Shown: positions 17,504-26,875, numbered from the stretch's first letter. The stretch: 64,000 bases of DNA from Streptomyces drozdowiczii (GCF_026167665.1 NZ_CP098740.1:3844001-3908000), one strand, 5' to 3'. Program-made: numbers and translations. The notes: generated by a model not told the origin, from the letters alone.

Positions 17504-18028
17504 TCAGGACGTGGGGTCTTCGTCCTCTTCCTCACCGGTTTCGGCCAGTACGGGCGAACCGTGGTGCGACCAGAGCTTCCAGCCGTCCGGAGTGCGGCGG
17601 AACACATTCGTGGCGACGACGAGCTGCCCGACGAGCGGGCCGAGCGAGGCGCCCTCCTCGGCGGGGCCGCCGCTGAGGATGTTCTCGGTGCAGGTCACCA
17701 GCGCGGTGTCGGCGGTCATGGAGACGCCGACGTCGGTCAGGAAGAACTGGATGTACTCGGTGTTCGCCATGATCAGCGCGTAGCTGCGCAGCACCTCGCG
17801 CCGCCCGCTGAGCACCGGCCAGCCGGGGTGGACGCAGGAGACCGTCAGCTCCTCGTCCGGCAGCCAGGCGGCCGTCAGCGCGTCCAGGTCGCCGCGCTCC
17901 ACCGCCTCGTAGTACGCGGTGTTGGCCTGCTCGACGGCCGCGATGTCGGCGGCGGCGTCGGCGTGCTCGTCGCCCGCGCCGGTCACCTCGTCGCCCGGCC
18001 CGGTCGCCTCGTCGCCCCGCCCGGTCAC
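17504..18028 (-). CDS. NTF2-like (SnoaL/DUF4440-type) protein in the folate cluster
   Basis: 174 residues. After an N-terminus with three tandem TGxGDE repeats comes an NTF2-like fold: IAAVEQANTAYYEAVERGD, LTAAWLPDEELTVSCVHPGW, and a closing WKLWSHHGSPV. Such domains bind or transform small molecules or are structural, so function is unknown. GTG 18028 overlaps the folP stop (GTGA), giving translational coupling between two folate enzymes. The same gene occupies this place in other Streptomyces as I recall, so it may serve folate metabolism, but nothing in the sequence proves that. Confidence 0.8.
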   Translation of the reverse strand: MTGRGDEATGPGDEVTGAGDEHADAAADIAAVEQANTAYYEAVERGDLDALTAAWLPDEELTVSCVHPGWPVLSGRREVLRSYALIMANTEYIQFFLTDVGVSMTADTALVTCTENILSGGPAEEGASLGPLVGQLVVATNVFRRTPDGWKLWSHHGSPVLAETGEEEDEDPTS

Positions 18029-18879
18029 GCGGCTCCCTCGATGGCGCGGGCCACCCGGACGGCGTCGGCGGTGGCCCTTACCTCGTGGACGCGGACCGCC
18101 CAGGCGCCGGCCCGGGCGGCGAGGGCGGAGACGGCGGCGGTGGCGGCGTCGCGCTCGCGGGCGGGCGGCGGGGCGGCGCCCTCGCGGGCCAGCACATGGC
18201 CCAGGAACCGCTTGCGGGACGCGGCGACCAGCAGGGGGCGGCCGAGGGCGTGCAGGGCGTCGAGCCCGGCCAGCAGCGCCAGGTCGTGCGGGGCGTCCTT
18301 GGCGAAGCCGAGCCCGGGGTCGATCACGAGGCGTTCCGGGGCGATGCCGCCGGCCACCACCGCGTCCATCCGGGCGCGCAGCTCGTCGGTGACCTCGCCG
18401 ATCACGTCCCCGTAGACCGCCCGGCTGTTCATCGACTCGCTGAAGCCGCGCCAGTGCATGACGACGAACGGGGCGCCGGCGGCGGCGACCACGGGGACCA
18501 TGTCCGGGTCCGCCTGGCCGCCGCTGACGTCGTTGACGAGGACCGCGCCGGCGGCGACCGCCTGCTCGGCGACGCGGGCGCGCATGGTGTCGACGGAGAC
18601 CGTCACGCCCTCGGAGACCAGGCCCCGGACGACCGGGATCACCCGGCGCAGCTCCTCGGACTCGTCCACCCGGCTGGCGCCGGGGCGGGTGGACTCGCCG
18701 CCGACGTCCACGAGGTCGGCGCCCTCGGCGACCAGGTCGAGGCCGTGCTTGACGGCCCTCGTGGTGTCGAACCAGCGGCCCCCGTCGGAGAAGGAGTCGG
18801 GGGTCACGTTGACGACACCCATGACCGCGCAGCGGTCCCACTCCGGCAGACCCTGGACCGTCCCACGCAACGTACTCAT
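18025..18879 (-). CDS. folP: Dihydropteroate synthase
   Basis: Condenses 6-hydroxymethyl-dihydropterin pyrophosphate with p-aminobenzoate; the target of sulfonamides. 284 residues forming a TIM barrel. Signatures are MGVVNVTPDSFSDGG, DVGGESTRPGA, LVNDVSGG, and IDPGLGFAK, with a late SRKRFLG. ATG 18879 starts the MSTLRGTVQGLPEWD form. It is the first gene of the folP-NTF2-folB-folK-DUF3180 block and is separated by about 30 bases from the stop of the MprF-like gene upstream. Confidence 0.97.
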   Translation of the reverse strand: MSTLRGTVQGLPEWDRCAVMGVVNVTPDSFSDGGRWFDTTRAVKHGLDLVAEGADLVDVGGESTRPGASRVDESEELRRVIPVVRGLVSEGVTVSVDTMRARVAEQAVAAGAVLVNDVSGGQADPDMVPVVAAAGAPFVVMHWRGFSESMNSRAVYGDVIGEVTDELRARMDAVVAGGIAPERLVIDPGLGFAKDAPHDLALLAGLDALHALGRPLLVAASRKRFLGHVLAREGAAPPPARERDAATAAVSALAARAGAWAVRVHEVRATADAVRVARAIEGAA

Positions 18880-18909
18880 ACGACCAGCCTAGGCCCGTAC
18901 GGCGAGGCG

Positions 18910-20739
18910 CTACGCCGTGCGGGCGTCCTGCTCGCCCGCCTGGGACCGTGCGTGGGCGCACGGGCGGCGGGGAGCGAACCGGAGCGGGCGGGGGAGCGCG
19001 AGGTGGACGAAACCCTCGGCCTGCATCGCGGCGAAGGAGATGCGGGGCAGGTCGCGGGCGGTGCGGTAGACCACGAAGCGGGGTTCCCAGCGCGGCCGGA
19101 ACTTGGCGTTGAACTTGTACAGCGACTCGATCTGGAACCAGCGCGAAAGGAAGATCAGCAGTCCGCGCCAGACCCGCAGGACGGGCCCCGCGCCCAGCTT
19201 CTCGCCCCGGGCGAGCGCGGAGCGGAACATCGCGAAGTTCAGCGAGACCCGGCTGATGCCGAGCCGGGGCGCGGCCTGGAGGGACGCGACGATCAGCAGC
19301 TCGTTCATGCCGGGGTCGGCGGAGCGGTCGCGGCGCATGAGGTCGAGGGACATGCCGTCGCTGCCCCAGGGGACGAAGTGGAGCACGGCCTTGAGGTCGC
19401 CGTACGGGGAGTCCGCGCTCTGCTCGTCCGTTTTGTGGGCGGTGGCGATGAAGCAGTCGCGGTCGGCGGCGTCGCCGATCCGGCCGAGCGCCATGGAGAA
19501 GCCGCGTTCGGTGTCGGTGCCGCGCCAGTCGGCGGCGGCCTGGCGGATGCGGGCGAGTTCGGCCTCGCCGATGTCGGCGACGCGCCGGACGCGGGTCTCG
19601 TAGCCGCCCCGCTCAATGCGCTTCACCATCTGGCGTACGTTGCGCATCGCGCGCCCGGCGAGGGAGAAATCCGCGACGTCCACCACCGCCTCGTCGCCCA
19701 GCTCCAGGGCGGTGAGTCCGGTCTCGCGGGTCCAGACCTCGCCGCCCGTCTCGCCGCACCCCATGACGGCGGGGGCCCAGGAGTGCGCCCGGGCCTCGTC
19801 CATGAAGCGTTCGATGGCGCCGGGCCACGCCTCCACGTCGCCGATCGGGTCGCCGCTGGCGAGCATCACGCCGGAGACCACGCGGTAGCAGACGGCGGCC
19901 TTGCCGCTGGGCGAGAAGACGACGGCCTTGTCGCGGCGGAGCGCGAAGTGGCCGAGCGAGTCGCGCCCGCCGTGCCGCTCCAGCAGGGCGCGCAGCCGGG
20001 CCTCGTCGTCCTCGGTGAGCCGGGCGGCCGGGTGCTCGGGGCGGAAGGCCAGGTAGATGGTGGTGACCGCGGTCAGCAGGCCGAGGGCGCCGAGCGAGTA
20101 GGCGACGGTCCAGGAGGTGTCCCCGGCGTAGTCGACGGGCCCCTCGAAGCCGACCAGGCCGTACAGCACGTGCTGGAGGCGGTCGGCGATGCTGGGGCTG
20201 CCGACCATGCGGCGGGGGTGGGCGCTGACGATGACCAGGCCGAGCCCGAGCGAACCGGCGCCGAGCAGCACGAAGTTGGCCAGCGCCCGCCACCGGCTGC
20301 GCGGGTCGGGCAGGGCCGCGAACTCGCTCCGGTGGCGTACCAGCAGATAGCACAGCGTCAGCGAGACCAGGGCGCCGAGGATCGAGTGCCGGTAGCTGAA
20401 CTGGGCCAGCGCGCCGGCCGGGAGCAGTATGACGGCGGCCCGCCAGGCGCGGCGCTTGTGCCGTTTGAGGCCGTGGGCCAGGAGCAGCAGCAGGACCCCG
20501 GCGCTGAGCGAGAGCGCGGCCGCGAACGGGCCGAGGGCTCCGGGAAGGACCTCGGCCAGACTGTGCATGCGGCTGTGCCGGAAGCGCGGGAACACCCCGG
20601 CGGCGACGTCGATCAGTCCGACGGCGGTGCACGCGGTGCCGACGAGCGCGGGCACGGCTTCCGGCCGGGGGCCGCGCACGAACGTACGTGCGCGAACCGG
20701 AACCGATCCTGATTTATCCCCATCTAGCGTGACAGACAT
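18910..20739 (-). CDS. MprF-like phosphatidylglycerol aminoacyltransferase (LPG synthase C-terminal domain)
   Basis: About 609 residues from ATG 20739 (MSVTLDGDKSG). Residues about 30-270 hold six or seven membrane helices. The C-terminal half is the GNAT-like DUF2156 domain of lysyl/alanyl-phosphatidylglycerol synthases: DKAVVFSPSGKAAVCYRVV, ASGDPIGD, RNVRQMVKRIERGGY, YGDLKAVLHFVPW, MNELLIVASLQAAPR. It should transfer an amino acid from aminoacyl-tRNA to a membrane lipid, lowering negative surface charge. The amino acid cannot be told. It is divergent from an esterase gene 143 bases away, a pairing that recalls lipid-aminoacylation/hydrolysis couples in other actinobacteria. Confidence 0.85.
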   Translation of the reverse strand: MSVTLDGDKSGSVPVRARTFVRGPRPEAVPALVGTACTAVGLIDVAAGVFPRFRHSRMHSLAEVLPGALGPFAAALSLSAGVLLLLLAHGLKRHKRRAWRAAVILLPAGALAQFSYRHSILGALVSLTLCYLLVRHRSEFAALPDPRSRWRALANFVLLGAGSLGLGLVIVSAHPRRMVGSPSIADRLQHVLYGLVGFEGPVDYAGDTSWTVAYSLGALGLLTAVTTIYLAFRPEHPAARLTEDDEARLRALLERHGGRDSLGHFALRRDKAVVFSPSGKAAVCYRVVSGVMLASGDPIGDVEAWPGAIERFMDEARAHSWAPAVMGCGETGGEVWTRETGLTALELGDEAVVDVADFSLAGRAMRNVRQMVKRIERGGYETRVRRVADIGEAELARIRQAAADWRGTDTERGFSMALGRIGDAADRDCFIATAHKTDEQSADSPYGDLKAVLHFVPWGSDGMSLDLMRRDRSADPGMNELLIVASLQAAPRLGISRVSLNFAMFRSALARGEKLGAGPVLRVWRGLLIFLSRWFQIESLYKFNAKFRPRWEPRFVVYRTARDLPRISFAAMQAEGFVHLALPRPLRFAPRRPCAHARSQAGEQDARTA

Positions 20740-20882
20740 CGCTTCCCGTGGTTTCCGCGAGAGATTCTTCCTGGAGTCCGGCGGCCGGAGCCCTGCGGAC
20801 GATGTGCGACTTCTAGGACGATCCTTCCGGGCCGCGGGTTCACCCGCTGCCCGGAAATTTCCTGACAGAAAGTTCACCGGTC

Positions 20883-22004
20883 ATGGGCCTTACGGGCAAG
20901 CCACTGCTGATCCTCGCGATCGCGCTGGCCGTCGTGCTGTTCACCGTCACCGTCTGGTGCTGGCCGAGGCTCGCCCGGCGCAGTGCGCCCGCCGTGCTCG
21001 GCCGGGTGGGGATGCTGCTCGCGACCCAGGTGGCGGTGTTCGCCACGGTCGGCCTGCTGGCCAACAACAGCTTCCTCTTCTACGGCTCCTGGGCCGATCT
21101 GTTCGGCCGCAAGCAGGAGCTGGGCGTGGTCACCGACCATGCCTCCGGGACGCTGGCCGCGAAGAACATCGTGCGGGTGGGCTCGCAGCGGCCGGACGTG
21201 CCGGGCGGAGCGCTGCCGAGGGTGGGCGGCCGGATCGACAAGGTCGTGATCGCGGGGAAGCGCTCGGGCATCGAGAGTTCGGCGTACGTCTATCTGCCGC
21301 CGGAGTACTTCCAGCCGGCGTTCGCCCGGCGGAAGTTCCCGGCGGTGGTGGTGCTGACCGGCTATCCGGGCACCTCGGAGAACCTGATCAAGGGGCTGCG
21401 CTATCCGCGCACGGCACACGAACGAGTGAAGGCCGGACGGGCGCAGCCGATGGTCCTGGTGATGCTGCGTCCGACCGTCGCGCCGCCCCGGGACACCGAG
21501 TGCGTGGACATAAAGGGCGGACCCAGGACGGAGACGTTCTTCGCGGACGACGTGCCCCGGGCGGTGTCGGCCGGTTACCGGGTGGGCAAGCGGGCCCGGA
21601 ACTGGGGCATCATCGGCAACTCGACGGGCGGCTACTGCGCGTTGAAGATCGGGCTGCACCACCCGGGCCGGTACGCCGCGAGCGCGGGGCTCTCCGCGTA
21701 TTACAAGGCGGCCGAGGACCCGACGACGGGCGACCTCTTCCACGGTGACGAGGCGGCGCGGCGCCGGGCGGACCTGCTCTGGACGCTGGACAACCGGCCG
21801 CAGCCGGACTCCTCGTTCCTGGTGACGTCCTCGCGCCACGGCGAGGCGAACTACGCGGACACGCGGAAGTTCGTGGCCAAGGTGAAGCAGCCCGCGCAGG
21901 TCTCCTCGATCGTGCTGGACAGCGGCGGGCACAACTTCAACACCTGGCGCCGGGAGATCCCGGCGGCGCTGGAGTGGCTGAGCAGCCGGCTGAGCGAGAG
22001 CTGA
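20883..22004 (+). CDS. Membrane-anchored alpha/beta-hydrolase esterase
   Basis: 373 residues. Two membrane helices at the N-terminus (LLILAIALAVVLFTVTVWCW and LLATQVAVFATVGLLA) place the catalytic domain outside. The nucleophile elbow is GNSTGG (IIGNSTGGYCALKIGL), as in the esterase D/antigen 85 group, preceded by VVVLTGYPGTSENLI and followed by a late DSGGHNFNTW carrying the likely catalytic His. The substrate is unknown. Its position, divergent from the MprF-like gene, makes an aminoacyl- or acyl-lipid a reasonable guess. ATG 20883 is used; the upstream ribosome site is weak. Confidence 0.85.
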   Translation: MGLTGKPLLILAIALAVVLFTVTVWCWPRLARRSAPAVLGRVGMLLATQVAVFATVGLLANNSFLFYGSWADLFGRKQELGVVTDHASGTLAAKNIVRVGSQRPDVPGGALPRVGGRIDKVVIAGKRSGIESSAYVYLPPEYFQPAFARRKFPAVVVLTGYPGTSENLIKGLRYPRTAHERVKAGRAQPMVLVMLRPTVAPPRDTECVDIKGGPRTETFFADDVPRAVSAGYRVGKRARNWGIIGNSTGGYCALKIGLHHPGRYAASAGLSAYYKAAEDPTTGDLFHGDEAARRRADLLWTLDNRPQPDSSFLVTSSRHGEANYADTRKFVAKVKQPAQVSSIVLDSGGHNFNTWRREIPAALEWLSSRLSES

Positions 22005-22038
22005 GCGCGCCCTTTCGGAGCCCCGCCGCGCCGCCTCC

Positions 22039-23217
22039 TCAGATTCCCGCCGCGCCCGCCACGCTCTCGACCTCGACCTCCGCGCGCGGGACCGAGCGGC
22101 CGTCCGCCCCGACCGAGCGGCGCAGCGCCTCGTGCAGCCGGGCCGGGGTGAGCACGCCCAGGAAGCGGCCCTCGCCCGCCTCGTCGATGACGGCGATCCA
22201 GCCGGCGTCGTGCTGGAGCATGGTGGCGAATGCCTGTTTGAGCGGGGCGCCGAGGGGAAGCCACGCCTCCATGCGGCGGGCGTGGTCGCGGACGGTGCCC
22301 TTGGCGCCGGTGCGCGTGTCGTCGGCGGCGATCCAGCCGTGCAGGTGCTCGTCGCCGTCCAGGACGACGGCCCAGCGGGCGCCCTCGGCGCGGAGGCGTT
22401 CGGTCGCGGTGGAGAGCGGGTCGTCCAGGTGGACGACGGGCGGGCGGTCGAGGTCGCTCTCCTCGACGGGGGTGACCGAGAGCCGCTTGAGGCCCCGGTC
22501 GGCGCCCACGAAGTCGGCGACATAGGCGTTGGCGGGGGCGCCGAGCACGGTCGCGGGGGTGTCGAACTGCTCGATCGAGCCCTGCCCGTAGACGGCGATG
22601 CGGTCGCCGAGGCGGACCGCTTCCTCGATGTCGTGCGTGACGAACAGCACGGTTTTGCGGACCTGTTCCTGAAGCTTCAGGAATTCGTTCTGAAGGTGCT
22701 CGCGGACCACCGGGTCGACCGCGCCGAAGGGCTCGTCCATCAGCAGGACCGGCGGGTCGGCGGCCAGGGCGCGGGCCACCCCGACGCGTTGGCGCTGACC
22801 GCCGGAGAGCTGTTCCGGATAGCGGTCGCCATAAACGGAAGGGTCGAGTCCGACAAGGTCGAGGAGTTCGGCGGCGCGGGCGCGCCCCTTTTGGCGTTTC
22901 CAGCCGAGGAGATGGGGAACGGTGGCGGTGTTCTCCAGGACCGTCTTGTGCGGGAAGAGGCCCACTTGCTGGATCACATAGCCGATGCGGCGGCGCAGTT
23001 GGACGGGGTCGATGGCGGATATGTCGTCCCCGTCGAGGAATATCCGGCCCTCGGTCGGTTCGATCAGCCGGTTCACCATCTTCATGGTGGTCGTCTTGCC
23101 GCATCCCGACGGTCCGACGAGCGTGACCAGTTCACCCTCGGCGACCTCGAAGGAAAGGCCGTCGACGGCGGTGGTGCCGTCCGCATACCGCTTGGTGACC
23201 TGCTCGAAACGGATCAT
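22039..23217 (-). CDS. Glycine betaine/quaternary amine ABC transporter, ATP-binding protein with CBS pair
   Basis: 392 residues. The ABC domain has Walker A GPSGCGKTTTMKM, Q-loop IQQVGLFPH, signature LSGGQRQRVGVARAL, Walker B LLMDEPFGAVDP and the H-loop VTHD. After residue about 240 comes a tandem CBS region (WIAVIDEAGEGRFLGVLT), which in OpuA/OpuC-type systems senses ionic strength or nucleotides. ATG 23217 (MIRFEQVTKRYADG) has GGGGAA upstream. The gene is divergent from the two permease genes and the binding-protein gene, 131 bases away, so the four probably share one regulatory region. Confidence 0.92.
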   Translation of the reverse strand: MIRFEQVTKRYADGTTAVDGLSFEVAEGELVTLVGPSGCGKTTTMKMVNRLIEPTEGRIFLDGDDISAIDPVQLRRRIGYVIQQVGLFPHKTVLENTATVPHLLGWKRQKGRARAAELLDLVGLDPSVYGDRYPEQLSGGQRQRVGVARALAADPPVLLMDEPFGAVDPVVREHLQNEFLKLQEQVRKTVLFVTHDIEEAVRLGDRIAVYGQGSIEQFDTPATVLGAPANAYVADFVGADRGLKRLSVTPVEESDLDRPPVVHLDDPLSTATERLRAEGARWAVVLDGDEHLHGWIAADDTRTGAKGTVRDHARRMEAWLPLGAPLKQAFATMLQHDAGWIAVIDEAGEGRFLGVLTPARLHEALRRSVGADGRSVPRAEVEVESVAGAAGI

Positions 23218-23348
23218 GGTTCCCCATTGTCGCGGGTGTTCTGTGAAGGACATGTTGCTGGAACACAACAGCTCCGGCGATTGTCAGTGGTCGAGGATAG
23301 GCTCGCCGGACATCAGTACGAGAAGGCGAACGGGAGGTGGGGGGACGG

Positions 23349-24053
23349 ATGGCCGGACAGAACTGCCTGGTGACGAACGACTGGATCTGCGGGGAGTACC
23401 TCCGTTCCCGGAGCCAGGAGTTGACGGACGCCACCGTCCAGCACATCTGGATCACCGCCGTCTCGGTCGCGATCGGTGTGGCCGTCGCCTTCCCGCTGGC
23501 GCTCCTCGCACGCAGGGGCCGCGGATTCGCCGGACCGGTCCTCGGGCTGACGACGGTGCTCTACACCGTGCCCTCGCTCGCGATGTTCTCGCTGCTGCTG
23601 CCCTTCTTCGGGCTCTCCGCCGCCCTGGTGGTGACCGGGCTCGTGCTGTATTCGCTGACCATCCTCGTACGCAACATCCTGGCGGGCCTGGAAGCGGTGC
23701 CCGAGGAGGCGAAGGAGGCCGCGCACGGCATGGGCTACGGGCCGCTCCGCCTGCTGTGGGAGGTGGAGCTGCCGCTCGCGCTGCCCGCGCTGATGGCGGG
23801 GATACGGATCGCCACGGTGTCCACGATCGCGCTGACCACGGTCGGTTCCATCGTCGGCCGGGGCGGCCTGGGCAATCTCATCGAGGACGCGCTGCCGAGC
23901 TTCTTCAAGGCCCAGGTGCTGGCCGCCTCGGTGCTCTGCGTGCTGCTCGCGGTCGTGGCGGACCTGTTCCTGCTCGGGGTGCAGCGGCTGCTGACGCCCT
24001 GGACGCGCATACGTGTGGCCGCGCCCGGCCCGGCGAAGGCGGAGGCGGTCTGA
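23349..24053 (+). CDS. Glycine betaine/quaternary amine ABC transporter, permease
   Basis: 234 residues with about six membrane helices and the permease EAA-loop GLEAVPEEAKEAAHGMGYG followed by the ALPALMAGIRIATVSTIALTT segment. ATG 23349 lies behind GGTGGGGGGA; a GTG twelve bases upstream would abut the same site. It belongs to the OpuCB/OpuCD class. The stop is one base from the next permease's ATG, so the two subunits are made together, presumably as a heterodimer. Confidence 0.92.
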   Translation: MAGQNCLVTNDWICGEYLRSRSQELTDATVQHIWITAVSVAIGVAVAFPLALLARRGRGFAGPVLGLTTVLYTVPSLAMFSLLLPFFGLSAALVVTGLVLYSLTILVRNILAGLEAVPEEAKEAAHGMGYGPLRLLWEVELPLALPALMAGIRIATVSTIALTTVGSIVGRGGLGNLIEDALPSFFKAQVLAASVLCVLLAVVADLFLLGVQRLLTPWTRIRVAAPGPAKAEAV

Positions 24054-24054
24054 C

Positions 24055-24729
24055 ATGGGAGTTCTCGGGGACGCCTGGACCTGGCTCACCACCGGTGCCA
24101 ACTGGTCCGGGGAGAGCGGGGCCGCCCACCGGCTGAGCGAGCACCTGTACGTCAGCGGTGTCGCGCTCGCCCTGGCCTGCGCCATCGCCCTGCCCCTCGC
24201 GCTGTACCTGGGCCACATCAGGAAGGGCGGCGCCCTCGCGGTCAACCTGGCGAACGTGGGGCGCGCGGTGCCCGTCTTCGCGGTGCTGGCCCTCTTCATG
24301 GTCTCGCCCCTGCGCAACGCGGGGTACATACCGACGATCATCGCCCTGGTGCTGTTCGCCGTGCCGCCGCTGCTGACCAACGCCTACGTGGGGATGACCG
24401 AGGTGGACCGCTCGGTGGCGGAGGCGGCGCGCGGGATGGGGATGTCGGGCGGCCAGCTCTTCCTGCGCGTCGAGCTGCCCCTCGCGTACCCGCTGATCAT
24501 GACCGGGCTGCGGTCGGCCGCCGTCCAGGTCGTGGCCACGGCGACCATCGCGGCCATGGTCGGCCAGGGCGGCCTCGGCCGGATCATCACCGCCGGTTTC
24601 AACACGTACGACACCGCGCAGGTGGTGGCGGGGGCCCTGCTGGTCGCCGTGCTCGCCCTGCTGGTGGAAGCGGTCCTGGTGGCCGTCGACCGCCTGCTCT
24701 CCCCGCTGCGCCGCCGTCGGCCGGCCTGA
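24055..24729 (+). CDS. Glycine betaine/quaternary amine ABC transporter, second permease
   Basis: 224 residues, about five or six membrane helices, with the EAA-loop MTEVDRSVAEAARGMGMSGG and LPLAYPLIMTGLRSAAVQV. It is paralogous to the preceding permease, as OpuCD is to OpuCB. ATG 24055 is separated from the upstream stop by one base, and its ribosome site lies within the preceding gene. The binding-protein gene follows after 85 bases. Confidence 0.92.
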   Translation: MGVLGDAWTWLTTGANWSGESGAAHRLSEHLYVSGVALALACAIALPLALYLGHIRKGGALAVNLANVGRAVPVFAVLALFMVSPLRNAGYIPTIIALVLFAVPPLLTNAYVGMTEVDRSVAEAARGMGMSGGQLFLRVELPLAYPLIMTGLRSAAVQVVATATIAAMVGQGGLGRIITAGFNTYDTAQVVAGALLVAVLALLVEAVLVAVDRLLSPLRRRRPA

Positions 24730-24814
24730 GCGCCCCGACCCGTCACACCCGTAACGCATGTCGCACATCCACCACTTGTCGCATACGGCCTCGCCGCCGT
24801 GGACGGAGAAGATC

Positions 24815-25792
24815 ATGAGCAGGACCTCACGCACGGCCGGCGCCGTCATCGGCATCCTCGCGCTGGCGGGCTCGCTCGCCGCGTGCGGCGGGGACAGCCT
24901 GGAGAAGGACAAGGGCGCCCCGTCCGGCGGCCAGGACTCCGGCAAGAAGGGCTCGCTGGTCGTCGGCGCCGCCGCCTTCACCGAGTCCAAGGTGCTCGCC
25001 GAGCTGTACGCGCAGATCCTCGGGGACGCCGGATACAGCACCTCGGTCACCACCGTGAAGAACCGCGAACTGTACGAACCCTCCCTGGAGAAGGGCGAGA
25101 TCGACGTCGTTCCGGAATACGCGGCGACGATCGCGGAATTCCTCAACGCGAAGGTGAACGGGGCGAAGGCCGCCGAGTCGAAGCCGGTCGCCTCGGGCGA
25201 CACCGCGGCCACCGTCGCCGCCCTGAAGAAGCTCGCCGAGCCGCGCGGACTGAAGATCCTCCCGGCGGGGAAGGCCGTCGACCAGAACGCGTTCGCGGTG
25301 ACCAAGGAATTCGCCGACAAGCACAAGCTGAAGACACTTTCCGATCTCGGCGCCGCGAAGATCGGCGTCAAGGTCGCGGCGGGCGACGAGTGCGAGGTGC
25401 GGCCCTTCTGCGCACCCGGCCTCAAGAAGACGTACGGCATCGACGTCACCGGAATCGACCCCAAGGGCGTCGGCACCCCGCAGTCCAAGCAGGCGGTGAA
25501 GGACGGCAAGGACCAACTCGTCCTGACCACCACCACCGACGCCGTGCTCGACACCTACGACCTGGTGTTCCTGGACGACGACAAGAAGCTCCAGAACGCG
25601 GACAACGTCCTGCCCGTCCTGAACGCGAAGGACGCGGGCGACCAGGAGATAGCCGACGCGCTCGGCAAGCTCACCGGCGCACTCACCACCGAGGACCTCG
25701 CACAACTGAACCGCAAGGTCGACGCGGAGCGCGCCAAGCCGGCCGATGTGGCCCGCGAATATCTCCAGTCGAAGGGACTGATCAAGAAGTAA
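24815..25792 (+). CDS. Glycine betaine/quaternary amine ABC transporter, substrate-binding lipoprotein
   Basis: 325 residues. A type II signal peptide ends in the lipobox LAAC (GILALAGSLAACGGD), so the mature protein is anchored by Cys near residue 25. The domain is OpuAC/OpuCC-like: VVGAAAFTESKVLAELYAQ, VKNRELYEPSLEKGEIDVVPEY and a hinge rich in Lys/Asp. Likely ligands are betaine, choline or carnitine as osmoprotectants; the aromatic cage cannot be judged by eye. ATG 24815 follows GGAGAAG; an upstream in-frame ATG at 24758 would spoil the signal peptide. Confidence 0.92.
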   Translation: MSRTSRTAGAVIGILALAGSLAACGGDSLEKDKGAPSGGQDSGKKGSLVVGAAAFTESKVLAELYAQILGDAGYSTSVTTVKNRELYEPSLEKGEIDVVPEYAATIAEFLNAKVNGAKAAESKPVASGDTAATVAALKKLAEPRGLKILPAGKAVDQNAFAVTKEFADKHKLKTLSDLGAAKIGVKVAAGDECEVRPFCAPGLKKTYGIDVTGIDPKGVGTPQSKQAVKDGKDQLVLTTTTDAVLDTYDLVFLDDDKKLQNADNVLPVLNAKDAGDQEIADALGKLTGALTTEDLAQLNRKVDAERAKPADVAREYLQSKGLIKK

Positions 25793-25897
25793 CGCAGGCG
25801 CCCGGAGAACGGGCAGCGGGAGCCGTCGGGTAACTTGCCGGGCACAGATTGCCGGGCGGCTCCCCAAGTACGCCGCGCACACGGTAAATTTCGGGCC

Positions 25898-26875
25898 ATG
25901 CCCCGTGGACGCCATCGCCATTCGCCACCACTGCACAGAATCCTTCCGCCTTCGGCAGTCGCCGGAGCGTCGGTCGCCTGTGCCGCGGGAGCCTGGCTGC
26001 TGACCGAACCCATGGTCCTGCGCGCACTGGTCGCGGCCGCCGCGGCGGCCGCCGTCACCGGCGCTGTCCTCATGCGCGGCTGGGACCGCGAGGCGGGCCG
26101 TCGCGTCGCGGAGCTGACCCGCGCCCGCGCGAGCGACGAGTGGCGCGCCGAGGAGCGCGCGGCGGAGCTCGAAGCGGATCTGGAGGAGGCGCGGGAGATC
26201 CGCGCCCGCCTGGAGACGAAGCTGCGCCGCAAGCGCGTCGAGCTGGCCGGCCTCCGGGGCGAACACGCCGCGCTGCTGCGGCGGTACGCCAACGCGGAGA
26301 CCGAGCGCGCCAGCGTCCTGGAGAGCCGGCGGCAGCTCGCGATCGAGGCGTCCGCGCCCGCCCGCGCCCTGCCCCCGGCCCGGTCGACGCCCACCCCGGA
26401 CTCCTACGCCCGCGCCGCCCAGGCGCTGGCCGACCTCCCGCGCAACGCGGCGCTCCAGCAGGCCCGTCGCATCGCCGAGGAGGCGACCCGGCAGCGGGAC
26501 GCGGAGCGCGCCCGGGAGGCGGCGGAGCCGCGTGCCGCGCTGCCCGCCGCCCGGCCCGCCGCCCAGCCGCCCGCCCCGCGCCCGGTCCCGGCCGCCAGCG
26601 CGGTCGTCCCGTACACGGCGTCCCGCCGCCACCCGGTGCCGCAGGGCAGCTTCGACTTCTTCGGCACGCAGAAGGCCGCGCCCGCCGCGGCCGAGCGCGC
26701 CGCCATAGAGTCCGTGCAGAACGAGGACCTGGCCGACGTGGTCGGCGAGGAGGTCCTCGCCGCGCACCGCCCTGACGCGCCGGGGGACCGCGCCGTGGGC
26801 AAGGTCATCGACCTCACCGCGCACGACGAGACGGAGCAGCTGGACGTCGCGGAGCTGCGCAGCGCCATCTCGTAA
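25898..26875 (+). CDS. Membrane protein with long coiled coil, function unknown
   Basis: 325 residues from ATG 25898. One or two hydrophobic helices (AGASVACAAGAWLLTE and LVAAAAAAAVTGAVLM) are followed by a strongly charged Arg/Glu heptad region, residues about 60-150, that should form a coiled coil. Next is a Pro/Ala-rich linker and a C-terminal segment with FDFFGTQKAAP, ending VIDLTAHDETEQLDVAELRS. It resembles a conserved Streptomyces protein without assigned role. It stands between the ABC transporter operon and nuoD2, which converges on it. Confidence 0.7.
   Translation: MPRGRHRHSPPLHRILPPSAVAGASVACAAGAWLLTEPMVLRALVAAAAAAAVTGAVLMRGWDREAGRRVAELTRARASDEWRAEERAAELEADLEEAREIRARLETKLRRKRVELAGLRGEHAALLRRYANAETERASVLESRRQLAIEASAPARALPPARSTPTPDSYARAAQALADLPRNAALQQARRIAEEATRQRDAERAREAAEPRAALPAARPAAQPPAPRPVPAASAVVPYTASRRHPVPQGSFDFFGTQKAAPAAAERAAIESVQNEDLADVVGEEVLAAHRPDAPGDRAVGKVIDLTAHDETEQLDVAELRSAIS

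Noticed and set aside
25835..25897. An upstream start (ATG 25835) for the coiled-coil protein
   Set aside because: The added residues have poor codon use, and ATG 25898 gives the expected basic N-terminus before the membrane helix.
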